The notes below the pieces were generated by a model. The model made no database searches, was not told the origin of the DNA, and saw only the letters and a list, made by a program, of their open reading frames with translations. Shown here one piece after another: positions 1 through 5,407 of a stretch of 7,654 bases of DNA (within the stretch, counting starts at the first letter, position 1; each line of letters starts with the position of its first letter). Origin of the DNA: Clostridia bacterium (lineage in GTDB: Bacteria > Bacillota > Clostridia > Oscillospirales > Acutalibacteraceae); the NCBI GenBank assembly GCA_900772705.1, contig CAAGRQ010000208.1, positions 1 through 7,654 of the forward strand, given 5' to 3'. The position numbers were made by a program, and so were the translations under genes.

Positions 1-271
1 AAAAGTTTTGTGCAATTCTATATATAGGCATAATTTTTAGTTAACCAAGTAAATTATACAATATATAGAACATTTGCTGTTGGAATGCACTGAAAAGTTA
101 CAATTTGTAACAACCCTGTAACTAAAGTTTGTAAGAACCGTCCAAATATTCAATTCAGCACGCTAAAGTGTAAAAGTCAGCAACCACAATATGTAGTAAC
201 TCAACTCGATTTTTGCGAATTAACAAACGCTCTGTTTATACATTTTGCACAAATTCATCTTTATTTTCCAT
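1..271. other. AT-rich non-coding region upstream of the 3D-domain gene
   Basis: No plausible gene is visible on either strand here: there are frequent stops in all frames and no ribosome binding site with a following reading frame. The stretch is clearly richer in A and T than the genes downstream. It holds a perfect 15-bp palindrome and a pair of related 12-bp direct repeats (listed separately), then leads into the promoter at 272-299. The upstream gene, if any, lies outside the window. I see no ydaO/c-di-AMP riboswitch signature, which I looked for because such riboswitches often precede wall-hydrolase genes. Confidence 0.6.
97..139. repeat. Palindrome plus direct repeats, operator-like
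   Basis: GTTACAA (97-103) and TTGTAAC (105-111) form a perfect inverted repeat around one central base. The right arm continues as TTTGTAACAACC (104-115) and recurs as TTTGTAAGAACC (128-139), 11 of 12 identical and offset by 24 bp; a further TGTAACT lies between them. Clustered, dyad-containing sites of this size are typical of repressor or activator binding. The cluster is about 135 bp upstream of the -35 box, so a direct block of that promoter is unlikely. The regulator is unknown; chance in AT-rich DNA is possible. Confidence 0.35.
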
Positions 272-299
272 TTGACTCGTTGTCTATAAGTGCTATAAT
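272..299 (+). promoter_or_regulatory. Sigma-A promoter of the 3D-domain gene
   Basis: The -35 box is TTGACT (272-277) and the -10 box is TATAAT (294-299), separated by 16 bp. A TG at 291-292 makes an extended -10 (TGCTATAAT). This is close to the vegetative consensus, so transcription probably starts near 305-307 and leaves a leader of about 84 nt before the ATG at 390. Confidence 0.8.
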
Positions 300-313
300 A
301 GGCACCGTTTTGA

Positions 314-371
314 GGCAATACTCTATAGAGAGGAATAAATTTCATTGTATATTCCGTATCTCGGGATTGCC
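314..371 (+). promoter_or_regulatory. Folded 5' leader (nested hairpin) before the 3D-domain gene
   Basis: Three helices nest in order. GGCAAT (314-319) pairs with ATTGCC (366-371), GAGA (328-331) with TCTC (359-362), and GGAATA (332-337) with TATTCC (350-355). The apical loop is 12 nt and the two inner helices are separated by a 3-nt bulge. All 16 pairs are Watson-Crick. The fold occupies most of the predicted leader and ends 5 nt before the Shine-Dalgarno AGGAAG (377-382). It could modulate translation or mRNA stability, but no known riboswitch class is recognised. Confidence 0.4.
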
Positions 372-389
372 AAGAAAGGAAGATATAAG

Positions 390-1622
390 ATGACGAACCG
401 ATTTAGTACAGGTAAACGACTTATTAAGCCTATCCTGTCAGTAGCAGTTGCGCTTGTGCTTCTTATAACATTGTTTGTAAACACAGCATTTGCCGATTCG
501 GCAAAGAAATATGATGTTACCGTTGTTGACGGCAACGATACGATTGCGGTTACTACAACCGAGACCGAGCCTATCGAGATTCTTAAATCGGCAGGCATTA
601 CTCTTTCACCGAGTGATAAACTTGATATTTCGCAATTTGTTGCAGAACACGGCGGAACGATTACAATCGACAGATATAATTTAATCTATCTGTCACTTGC
701 CGGTGTAATTACCGAGCACGGAGTTTATTCCGATACTGTGCTCGAGGCTCTTGAAGAGCTCGGCTATAATGTCGGCGAAAATGACAGCGTAAGTTGTTCT
801 CTCAGCGACCCGGTGGTAAACGGAATGGTTATCCGCATTGATTCAGCCATCACCGTAACACTCACTGCGGACGGAAAGTCCGAGGACTTTGCATTGCTTT
901 CGGGTAATGTTCAAAACCTGCTCGATATGGCAGGCGTTACCCTTGAGGGTGACGATTATACAGAACCGTCGCTTGATACAGAACTTACTGACGGTATGAG
1001 CGTTACCGTTAACCGTGTAACCTATACTGAAGAAACTGTATCCGAAACGGTTAAGTTCGACACCGTTAAGATTAACGATTCCGATATGGAAGTCGGCACG
1101 GAAAAGGTGCAGACTCAGGGCGTAAACGGTGAGGACAGCGTAACCTATAAAGTTAAACTTGTTAACGGCAAAGAGGACTCAAAAACTCAAATAAGCCGTA
1201 AAGAGACAAAAAAGAGCGTAAATAAAGAAGTAAGAGTCGGAACTAAACTTCCCGATAATTACAACAGCGTTGAGCCGAACGGCGTAACAACCTGGAACGG
1301 TTACAGCGTAGGCGATACAGTAAGCGGCAGATATTCTCATTACTGTGCTTGCTCAATTTGTAACGGCAATTCCAGAGGCGTTACCACTTCCGGCAGAAGA
1401 ATTCAAAACGGTATGCAAAATCCGTACTATGTCGCTTGTAACTGGCTTCCGCTCGGAACCGTAATCGATGTTGACGGTCAGCTTTATACAGTAGCTGACA
1501 GAGGCGGCTCGGGTCTTTCAAAGAAGGGCAGAATAGATATTTTCACCCCCGAAGGACATTCAATGTGCTATTCTCTCGGCGTAGGTAATTGCACAATTAC
1601 TATCGTTCGCCTCGGCTGGTAA
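390..1622 (+). CDS. Secreted DUF348-G5-3D domain cell-wall protein (YabE-like)
   Basis: A 410-aa exported protein of the YabE/resuscitation-factor-like class, expected to cut or remodel peptidoglycan outside the membrane. The N-terminus has basic residues, a hydrophobic stretch (about 12-33) and a likely signal-peptidase site after TAFA (35). Three DUF348-type repeats follow (about 41-82, 86-138, 142-197), then a G5 domain (about 208-287), then a 3D domain to the C-terminus. The 3D domain shows the clostridial CACSIC cluster (C319, C321, C324), TTSG (332-335), LPLGT (353-357), VADRGG with D370, and RIDIF with D383. The first of the three name-giving aspartates appears to be N351. The start at ATG 390 is preferred because AGGAAG (377-382) lies 7 nt upstream and the signal peptide begins there; an in-frame TTG at 345 would add 15 unneeded residues. 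The gene is monocistronic between its own promoter and terminator. Family assignment is firm; enzymatic activity is inferred. Confidence 0.9.
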   Translation: MTNRFSTGKRLIKPILSVAVALVLLITLFVNTAFADSAKKYDVTVVDGNDTIAVTTTETEPIEILKSAGITLSPSDKLDISQFVAEHGGTITIDRYNLIYLSLAGVITEHGVYSDTVLEALEELGYNVGENDSVSCSLSDPVVNGMVIRIDSAITVTLTADGKSEDFALLSGNVQNLLDMAGVTLEGDDYTEPSLDTELTDGMSVTVNRVTYTEETVSETVKFDTVKINDSDMEVGTEKVQTQGVNGEDSVTYKVKLVNGKEDSKTQISRKETKKSVNKEVRVGTKLPDNYNSVEPNGVTTWNGYSVGDTVSGRYSHYCACSICNGNSRGVTTSGRRIQNGMQNPYYVACNWLPLGTVIDVDGQLYTVADRGGSGLSKKGRIDIFTPEGHSMCYSLGVGNCTITIVRLGW

Positions 1623-1640
1623 ACTTAATAATGTCAAAGT

Positions 1641-1674
1641 ACAGAGCGGTGCTGAAAAGCATTGCTCTGTTTTT
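1641..1674 (+). terminator. Intrinsic terminator after the 3D-domain gene
   Basis: A 13-bp stem (1641-1653 with 1658-1670) closes on a GAAA tetraloop. The outer seven pairs, ACAGAGC/GCTCTGT, are perfect and the inner part contains two G-T wobbles. A run of T (1670-1674) follows directly. It lies 18 nt after the stop codon. Confidence 0.9.
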
Positions 1675-1717
1675 GTATAATTATGGCAAAATGCGGAATA
1701 ATATTTTAGGTGATTGA

Positions 1718-2614
1718 ATGTACTATACCTTTGACGATGACGCCACTACCGCCGAACTTTGCGAAACTGCCGACAGCCGCCTTGTCTATGGATATATACC
1801 GCAGACGGAACTTCAAGCGGCGGTAAAGCACTTTTCTTTGCCGTGCCAAACTCTCGTTTTGCTCACCTCTCTCAGCCACTTGAACGAGGTCTTTGTCTAT
1901 GATGACTGTATTTTTATCGTTATCGACACTCGGTGTGACCGCTTCGCCGTTTATGTTCGGAAAAATCTTCTTCTCGTTGTTGCCGTAAAGGACAGCAGTC
2001 ATACCGTGCGTGACAGTTTTATCTCTTTGGCTCCCATCGAAGAGCCTACTTTGGCACGACTTATTTGTATTTTAATCGATGATTTGATTTCCGGCGACTC
2101 AAAATATCTCCTCGCCGCTCGTGAAACCGTTGAGAAAATGGAAAAGCAACTTCTTTCCTCAAACGAGGCAAAGGATTTTAATCTTCGCCTTTTCAGCCAA
2201 AAAGAGAACCTCTTTGAACTTTACGCTTATTGCGATAATCTGCTTGATTTCGTTTCGGCACTCGGGGAGAATAAGCCGAACATTTTTGATGATGAAGAAC
2301 TTAAATCATTTTTGCCTATCGGCGATAAAATTACCCGACTTAAAGAAAGCGTGCGTATGATTCGTGAAAATATAGAGCATTTGCGTGATGCTTATCAGTC
2401 AAATCTCGATTTACGCCTTAACCAAACGATGAAAATCTTTACCGTGTTCACCGTCCTTTTTTCTCCGCTGTCTTTTATTGTCGGATGGTACGGTATGAAT
2501 TTTAAGTATATGCCCGAACTTTCTTCTCCCTACGGCTATGCGGGAGTCGCCGCCCTCGTTCTCGCCGTGGCGGTCGGTCTGCTCATTTGGTTTAAGCATA
2601 AGCGCTGGATATAG
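1718..2614 (+). CDS. CorA-like divalent cation transporter
   Basis: A 298-aa CorA/Mrs2-superfamily membrane protein, expected to form a homopentameric channel for Mg2+ (or Co2+/Ni2+) in the cytoplasmic membrane. The hallmark YGMN motif is present (Y258, G259, M260, N261), followed by F and MPEL (265-268). It sits at the end of the first of two C-terminal transmembrane helices (about 238-258 and 271-291). The protein ends in the basic tail KHKRW. The N-terminal two thirds are soluble and rich in charged helices, including a long helix (about 200-236) that would be the stalk. Length fits the family. ATG 1718 has an AGGTGA ribosome binding site (1708-1713). The gene is 24 nt ahead of yqfC, suggesting co-transcription with the sporulation pair. 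Subclass and metal preference cannot be read from sequence alone, so no symbol is given. Confidence 0.88.
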   Translation: MYYTFDDDATTAELCETADSRLVYGYIPQTELQAAVKHFSLPCQTLVLLTSLSHLNEVFVYDDCIFIVIDTRCDRFAVYVRKNLLLVVAVKDSSHTVRDSFISLAPIEEPTLARLICILIDDLISGDSKYLLAARETVEKMEKQLLSSNEAKDFNLRLFSQKENLFELYAYCDNLLDFVSALGENKPNIFDDEELKSFLPIGDKITRLKESVRMIRENIEHLRDAYQSNLDLRLNQTMKIFTVFTVLFSPLSFIVGWYGMNFKYMPELSSPYGYAGVAALVLAVAVGLLIWFKHKRWI

Positions 2615-2622
2615 AGCATAGA

Positions 2623-2644
2623 ATTCTATGGTGATTCTATGATG
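2623..2644 (+). repeat. 11-bp tandem duplication spanning the yqfC start
   Basis: ATTCTATGGTG (2623-2633) is followed directly by ATTCTATGATG (2634-2644), identical at 10 of 11 positions. The second copy carries the tandem ATG ATG start of yqfC. The GGTGAT at the junction of the copies serves as the likely Shine-Dalgarno sequence. The first copy's ATG (2628) opens a four-codon reading frame whose TGA overlaps the yqfC ATG. Confidence 0.6.
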
Positions 2645-2893
2645 AAATTTAATAAAGCCGATACCGTTTCGGGCTACACCGCCTGTGCTCATATCCACCT
2701 GATAGGCTCGGGCGAATGCGTTGTTGACGGATTAAAGCGTGTGCTTGAATACACTTCGGAATATATAAAAATCGACCTCGGCTCGTTTTCCGTCGGCATC
2801 AGCGGCTGTGCGCTCAGAATAAACGAGTTCTCGCCCGAGGGTGCAATCATTCGTGGCGATATTTTTTCTTTGGAGTATTTTTCAAATAAATAG
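2639..2893 (+). CDS. yqfC: Sporulation protein YqfC (YabP/YqfC family)
   Basis: An 84-aa protein with the YabP/YqfC domain over nearly its full length. The pattern HIHLIGSGECVVDGLKRVLEY, then IKIDLGSFSVGISGCALRI, then GAIIRGDIFSLEY matches the family's beta-rich layout (hydrophobic-G-x-x-x-h-x-x-L, I-x-I-x-G-x-x-L, I-x-G-x-I). In Bacillus, yqfC is in the mother-cell sigma-E regulon and lies next to yqfD; molecular function is unsettled. Two start codons are adjacent, ATG 2639 and ATG 2642. GGTGAT (2630-2635) is spaced 3 and 6 nt from them, so 2642 may be the one used (83 aa). The 3' end overlaps the yqfD reading frame, consistent with translational coupling. No signal peptide or transmembrane segment is seen. 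The adjacent yqfD makes the assignment strong. Confidence 0.85.
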   Translation: MMKFNKADTVSGYTACAHIHLIGSGECVVDGLKRVLEYTSEYIKIDLGSFSVGISGCALRINEFSPEGAIIRGDIFSLEYFSNK

Positions 2894-4073
2894 ACTTCTC
2901 CGCCTTTTTTTTGGCTGCGTTAAATTCATTTTCACCGACGGATTTTGTGAGGATTTCATAAACGAATGCCTTGTGCGTGACTTAAATATAATAAATGTTC
3001 GTCGCACGGATAACGGTCTTACCGCCGAATGCTCTCCCGAGGAGTATGCCTCGATTGCCGATACGGCACGAAAATGCGGCGGCAGAACAAGAATTCTTAA
3101 AAAAAGCGGCGTCGCTTTTCTTTTCTCCAAAATGCAAAACCGTATGGGACTTGCAGTCGGTATCGTTTTGAGCATTGCCGTTTTTTCGCTCCTCTCGGGC
3201 TTTGTATGGGATGTTCGTGTCACGGGAAACGAAACACTCGCCGCATCTCAAATTACGGATTTTCTTGCCTCACAGGGACTTCGCCCGGGCGTGCATTGGA
3301 AAAGCGTTGATAAAGATGTATGCGAAAGCCTCGTTATGGCAGAATTTGATGAGGTCGCCTGGGTACATATAAACCGCCTCGGCACTGCCGCTCGGGTGGA
3401 AATTAACGAAACCGAGCCTAAGCCCGAAATGACCGATTCAACTAAGGCGTCTAATCTTAAAGCGACTAAGGACGGCACAATCATCTCCTGCGTTGTCTAT
3501 GACGGCTGGCAGCAGGCTTTTAAGGGTGACAGCGTGACAAAGGGGGATATTTTGGTCAGCGGCATTTATGAGAGCGAACACGCCGAGGAAAATATGTTCG
3601 CTCACGCCGACGGGCTTTTTATCGCCCAAACCGAAAATTCTTTTTCCCATACCGTCTCCCGTGAGCAAAAGCGAAAGCGTGTCACATCGGTCAAAAACCG
3701 TAAGGCGCTTTCTCTCTTTGGACTTTACATTCCGCTTTACTTCGGCAAAATCCCCGATAAAAATGCAGATGTAAATAAAACCGCCGACTATCTTAAAATT
3801 AATAACCGCCCCGTTCCGATAGGCGTTATAAATATCGAGGTCACTTCCTATGAAATTTATTCCTATACTATGAATGACGACGAACTGTTGGAGATGCTTA
3901 ACGCCGAAACCGAGGAAAAAATCAATTCCCTTTACGGCAGTGATAATGTTTTGCATTCGGATATAGCCGTGTCGCTTCAGTCCGATAAGGGAGTCGCATC
4001 AGGCAGTGTGAGTGCACTTGAAAACATCGGTGAGGTCGTGGAATTTTATGATATTAAGGATATTTCCGATTAA
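2841..4073 (+). CDS. yqfD: Sporulation protein YqfD
   Basis: A membrane-anchored sporulation protein, 410 aa from GTG 2841. A soluble N-terminal part (FFGCVKFIFTDGFCEDFINECL, with the usual G-hydrophobic pattern) precedes one transmembrane helix (about 102-122). Next comes the family signature VWDVRVTGN (about 122-130), then a long extracytoplasmic region. That region contains a barrel-sandwich-like stretch, VVYDGWQQAFKGDSV followed by KGDILVSG. Family members are about 395-400 aa and begin near the residues RLLRLFFG, about 17 codons after GTG 2841. GTG 2841 has no usable Shine-Dalgarno, whereas TGGAG (2871-2875) precedes only ATT (2877) and ATA (2886), so the true start is uncertain. In Bacillus the gene is sigma-E dependent; function is unknown. 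The phoH/ybeY neighbours common in Clostridia do not follow here. Family confidence is high, start confidence low. Confidence 0.85.
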   Translation: MQSFVAIFFLWSIFQINRLLRLFFGCVKFIFTDGFCEDFINECLVRDLNIINVRRTDNGLTAECSPEEYASIADTARKCGGRTRILKKSGVAFLFSKMQNRMGLAVGIVLSIAVFSLLSGFVWDVRVTGNETLAASQITDFLASQGLRPGVHWKSVDKDVCESLVMAEFDEVAWVHINRLGTAARVEINETEPKPEMTDSTKASNLKATKDGTIISCVVYDGWQQAFKGDSVTKGDILVSGIYESEHAEENMFAHADGLFIAQTENSFSHTVSREQKRKRVTSVKNRKALSLFGLYIPLYFGKIPDKNADVNKTADYLKINNRPVPIGVINIEVTSYEIYSYTMNDDELLEMLNAETEEKINSLYGSDNVLHSDIAVSLQSDKGVASGSVSALENIGEVVEFYDIKDISD

Positions 4074-4080
4074 TTTCCTA

Positions 4081-4109
4081 TTGAAGATTAATGGTACTTG
4101 TGCTAAAAT
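4081..4109 (+). promoter_or_regulatory. Sigma-A promoter of uxuA-uxuB
   Basis: TTGAAG (4081-4086) and TAAAAT (4104-4109) are 17 bp apart, and TG at 4101-4102 gives an extended -10 (TGCTAAAAT), the same style as the promoter at 272-299. It lies 8 nt after the yqfD stop. No terminator is seen between yqfD and uxuA, so some read-through is possible. Transcription would start near 4116, giving a 30-nt leader. I could not find a convincing catabolite-response or UxuR-type operator. Confidence 0.7.
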
Positions 4110-4130
4110 TGATTTGATAATAAAACAAAA

Positions 4131-4138
4131 AGAGGAGG
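4131..4138 (+). promoter_or_regulatory. Ribosome binding site deciding the uxuA start
   Basis: AGAGGAGG is a near-perfect anti-16S complement, 7 nt before ATG 4146. It favours 4146 over the in-frame TTG at 4140, which would sit only 1 nt from it. Confidence 0.85.
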
Positions 4139-4145
4139 TTTGTGT

Positions 4146-5213
4146 ATGCAAATGACTTTTCGCTGGTTTGGCAAGGAAAAGGATACCGTTTCCCTTGAAC
4201 AAATCAAGCAGATACCGAATGTGGTCGGAGTTGTTCCTGCTCTGCACGATTTGCCGGCGGGCGAGGCGTGGACTATGGACAGAGTTCAGGCTATGTATGA
4301 CGAAATTACCGCATCGGGACTTACTATGGAGTGTATCGAGAGCGTTAATGTCCACGAGGATATTAAAATCGGTCTCCCGTCACGAGATAAATATATAGAG
4401 AATTATAAAACTTCTATCCGCAATCTGTCTAAGGTCGGCGTTAAGGTTATATGCTATAACTTTATGCCTGTGTTCGACTGGACAAGAACAGACCTTTATA
4501 TGCCTCTTTCCGACGGCTCTACCTGCCTTTGCTATGACGGTAAGCAGGTTGAGGGCAAATCCCCCGAGGATATGTTCAGAGAGATTGACGATAATTCTAA
4601 CGGTTACGCTATGCCCGGCTGGGAAACTGAGAGAATGGGCGAGATTAAAGAATTGTTTGAAAAATATAAGGGCGTCACGGCAGAGGATTTGTGGAATAAC
4701 CTTAAATATTTTCTTGAGGCAATTATGCCAACTTGCGAGGAATGCGATGTCAAAATGGCTATCCACCCCGATGACCCGCCCTGGAGCATTTTCGGCTTGC
4801 CCCGTATAATTACGGACAAGGTGGCTGTTGAGCGACTTCTTGCTATGGTGCCGTCAAAGTATAACGGCTTGACTCTTTGTACCGGTTCGCTCGGCGCAAG
4901 CCCCGATAACGATATGGTAGAGATTATTAAGGCGGCAGGCGACAGGATTTACTTTGCTCATCTTCGTAATGTGCAGATTAATAATCAGTGGTTTAACGAA
5001 ACTGCCCATGAGAGTAACGCAGGCAGTCTTGATATGTACGAGATTGTAAAGGCGCTTCAGGAGGTCGGCTTTGACGGTTATGTTCGTCCCGACCACGGCA
5101 GAATGATTTGGGGCGAGGTTGCAAGACCCGGCTACGGACTTTATGACAGAGCGCTCGGTGCGTGCTATCTTAACGGCCTTTGGGAAGCAGTAGAAAAAAG
5201 CAGAAAGAACTAA
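4146..5213 (+). CDS. uxuA: Mannonate dehydratase UxuA
   Basis: A 355-aa D-mannonate dehydratase (EC 4.2.1.8), a cytoplasmic metal-dependent TIM-barrel lyase. It converts D-mannonate to 2-keto-3-deoxy-D-gluconate in hexuronate catabolism. Near-diagnostic family blocks are visible in order: MTFRWFG at the N-terminus, ESVNVHEDIKIG, YNFMPVFDWTRTDL, AIHPDDPPWSIFGLPRI, LCTGSLGASPDND, AHLRNVQ, RPDHGRM and PGYGLYDRALG. The expected metal ligands are present as C245, H272 and D316, with the neighbouring H317 and a PGYG tyrosine (Y330) likely active-site residues. Length is normal for the family. ATG 4146 is chosen over TTG 4140 because AGAGGAGG (4131-4138) lies 7 nt upstream and homologs begin with MxMTFRW. 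The next gene encodes the preceding pathway step, so the two are likely one operon. A 5' fragment of a repeat element abuts the stop codon. Confidence 0.96.
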   Translation: MQMTFRWFGKEKDTVSLEQIKQIPNVVGVVPALHDLPAGEAWTMDRVQAMYDEITASGLTMECIESVNVHEDIKIGLPSRDKYIENYKTSIRNLSKVGVKVICYNFMPVFDWTRTDLYMPLSDGSTCLCYDGKQVEGKSPEDMFREIDDNSNGYAMPGWETERMGEIKELFEKYKGVTAEDLWNNLKYFLEAIMPTCEECDVKMAIHPDDPPWSIFGLPRIITDKVAVERLLAMVPSKYNGLTLCTGSLGASPDNDMVEIIKAAGDRIYFAHLRNVQINNQWFNETAHESNAGSLDMYEIVKALQEVGFDGYVRPDHGRMIWGEVARPGYGLYDRALGACYLNGLWEAVEKSRKN

Positions 5214-5224
5214 TCGGCTCCCCT
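5211..5224 (+). repeat. Truncated 5' copy of the spacer repeat, overlapping the uxuA stop
   Basis: TAATCGGCTCCCCT (5211-5224) recurs as TAATCGGCGCCCCT (5229-5242), with one mismatch and an 18-bp offset. The second occurrence runs into the first full 49-bp repeat. The first therefore looks like the left end of another copy, cut off after CCCCT, and its first three bases are the uxuA stop codon TAA. Confidence 0.6.
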
Positions 5225-5233
5225 CACATAATC

Positions 5234-5282
5234 GGCGCCCCTTTCAGGGGAGCTGTCAACACACCGTGTTGACTGAGGGGTT
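5234..5282 (+). repeat. 49-bp palindromic repeat, copy 1
   Basis: The element runs GGCGCCCCTTT, AGGGGAGCTGTC, a variable hairpin, then GACTGAGGGGTT. Two hairpins are visible: CCCCT (5238-5242) with AGGGG (5246-5250), and GTCAACAC (5255-5262) with GTGTTGAC (5266-5273) on a 3-nt loop. The CCCCT block could instead pair with the terminal AGGGG (5276-5280). There is no T-run after either hairpin, so it is not an ordinary terminator. From memory it resembles small palindromic intergenic repeats common in gut Clostridia; this is not verified here. Confidence 0.8.
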
Positions 5283-5306
5283 CGCTCTATGATAACAGAA
5301 TACTAT

Positions 5307-5355
5307 GGCGCCCCTTTAAGGGGAGTTGTCGGAACTTGTTTCCGACTGAGGGGTT
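5307..5355 (+). repeat. 49-bp palindromic repeat, copy 2
   Basis: This copy has exactly the length of copy 1, offset by 73 bp, with the same ends (GGCGCCCCTTT and GACTGAGGGGTT). The first hairpin is conserved. The second is GTCGGAA (5328-5334) with TTCCGAC (5340-5346) on a 5-nt loop: the stem sequence differs from copy 1 but pairing is kept. Such compensatory change indicates selection on, or a replication mechanism preserving, the folded form. Confidence 0.8.
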
Positions 5356-5383
5356 TACACTCCTATTAAAAAGGACAAACCCC
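5350..5383 (+). other. Imperfect hairpin between repeat copy 2 and the uxuB ribosome binding site
   Basis: GGGGTTT (5350-5356) pairs with AAACCCC (5377-5383), and inside it TCCT (5361-5364) pairs with AGGA (5372-5375). The left arm is the conserved 3' end of repeat copy 2, so this fold would compete with that repeat's own outer pairing. It ends 12 nt before GGAGG (5396-5400). There is no T-run of terminator type. Any regulatory role is inference. Confidence 0.4.
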
Positions 5384-5407
5384 CACACCATTTTTGGAGG
5401 AATTATA

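Noticed and set aside
1..345. ydaO-type c-di-AMP riboswitch upstream of the wall-protein gene
   Set aside because: The conserved ydaO core sequences are absent and the region is too AT-rich; only the small nested leader hairpin is present.
1676..1681. TATAAT as a -10 box for the CorA-like gene
   Set aside because: No acceptable -35 box lies 16-18 bp upstream, and that space is occupied by the terminator stem of the previous gene. It may still act weakly, but it is not supported enough to list.
3438..3956. Minus-strand open frame of 172 codons opposite yqfD
   Set aside because: It is antisense to a well-conserved coding region, with no initiation signal or domain; such frames arise by chance from codon bias.
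5234..5355. The two repeats as a CRISPR array
   Set aside because: There are only two units, each internally palindromic with variable stems, a single 24-bp interval and no cas genes; this fits palindromic intergenic repeats instead.
5214..5407. Spacer hairpins read as an intrinsic terminator separating uxuA and uxuB
   Set aside because: None of the stems is followed by a T-run, and no promoter for uxuB was found in the spacer, so co-transcription is more likely.
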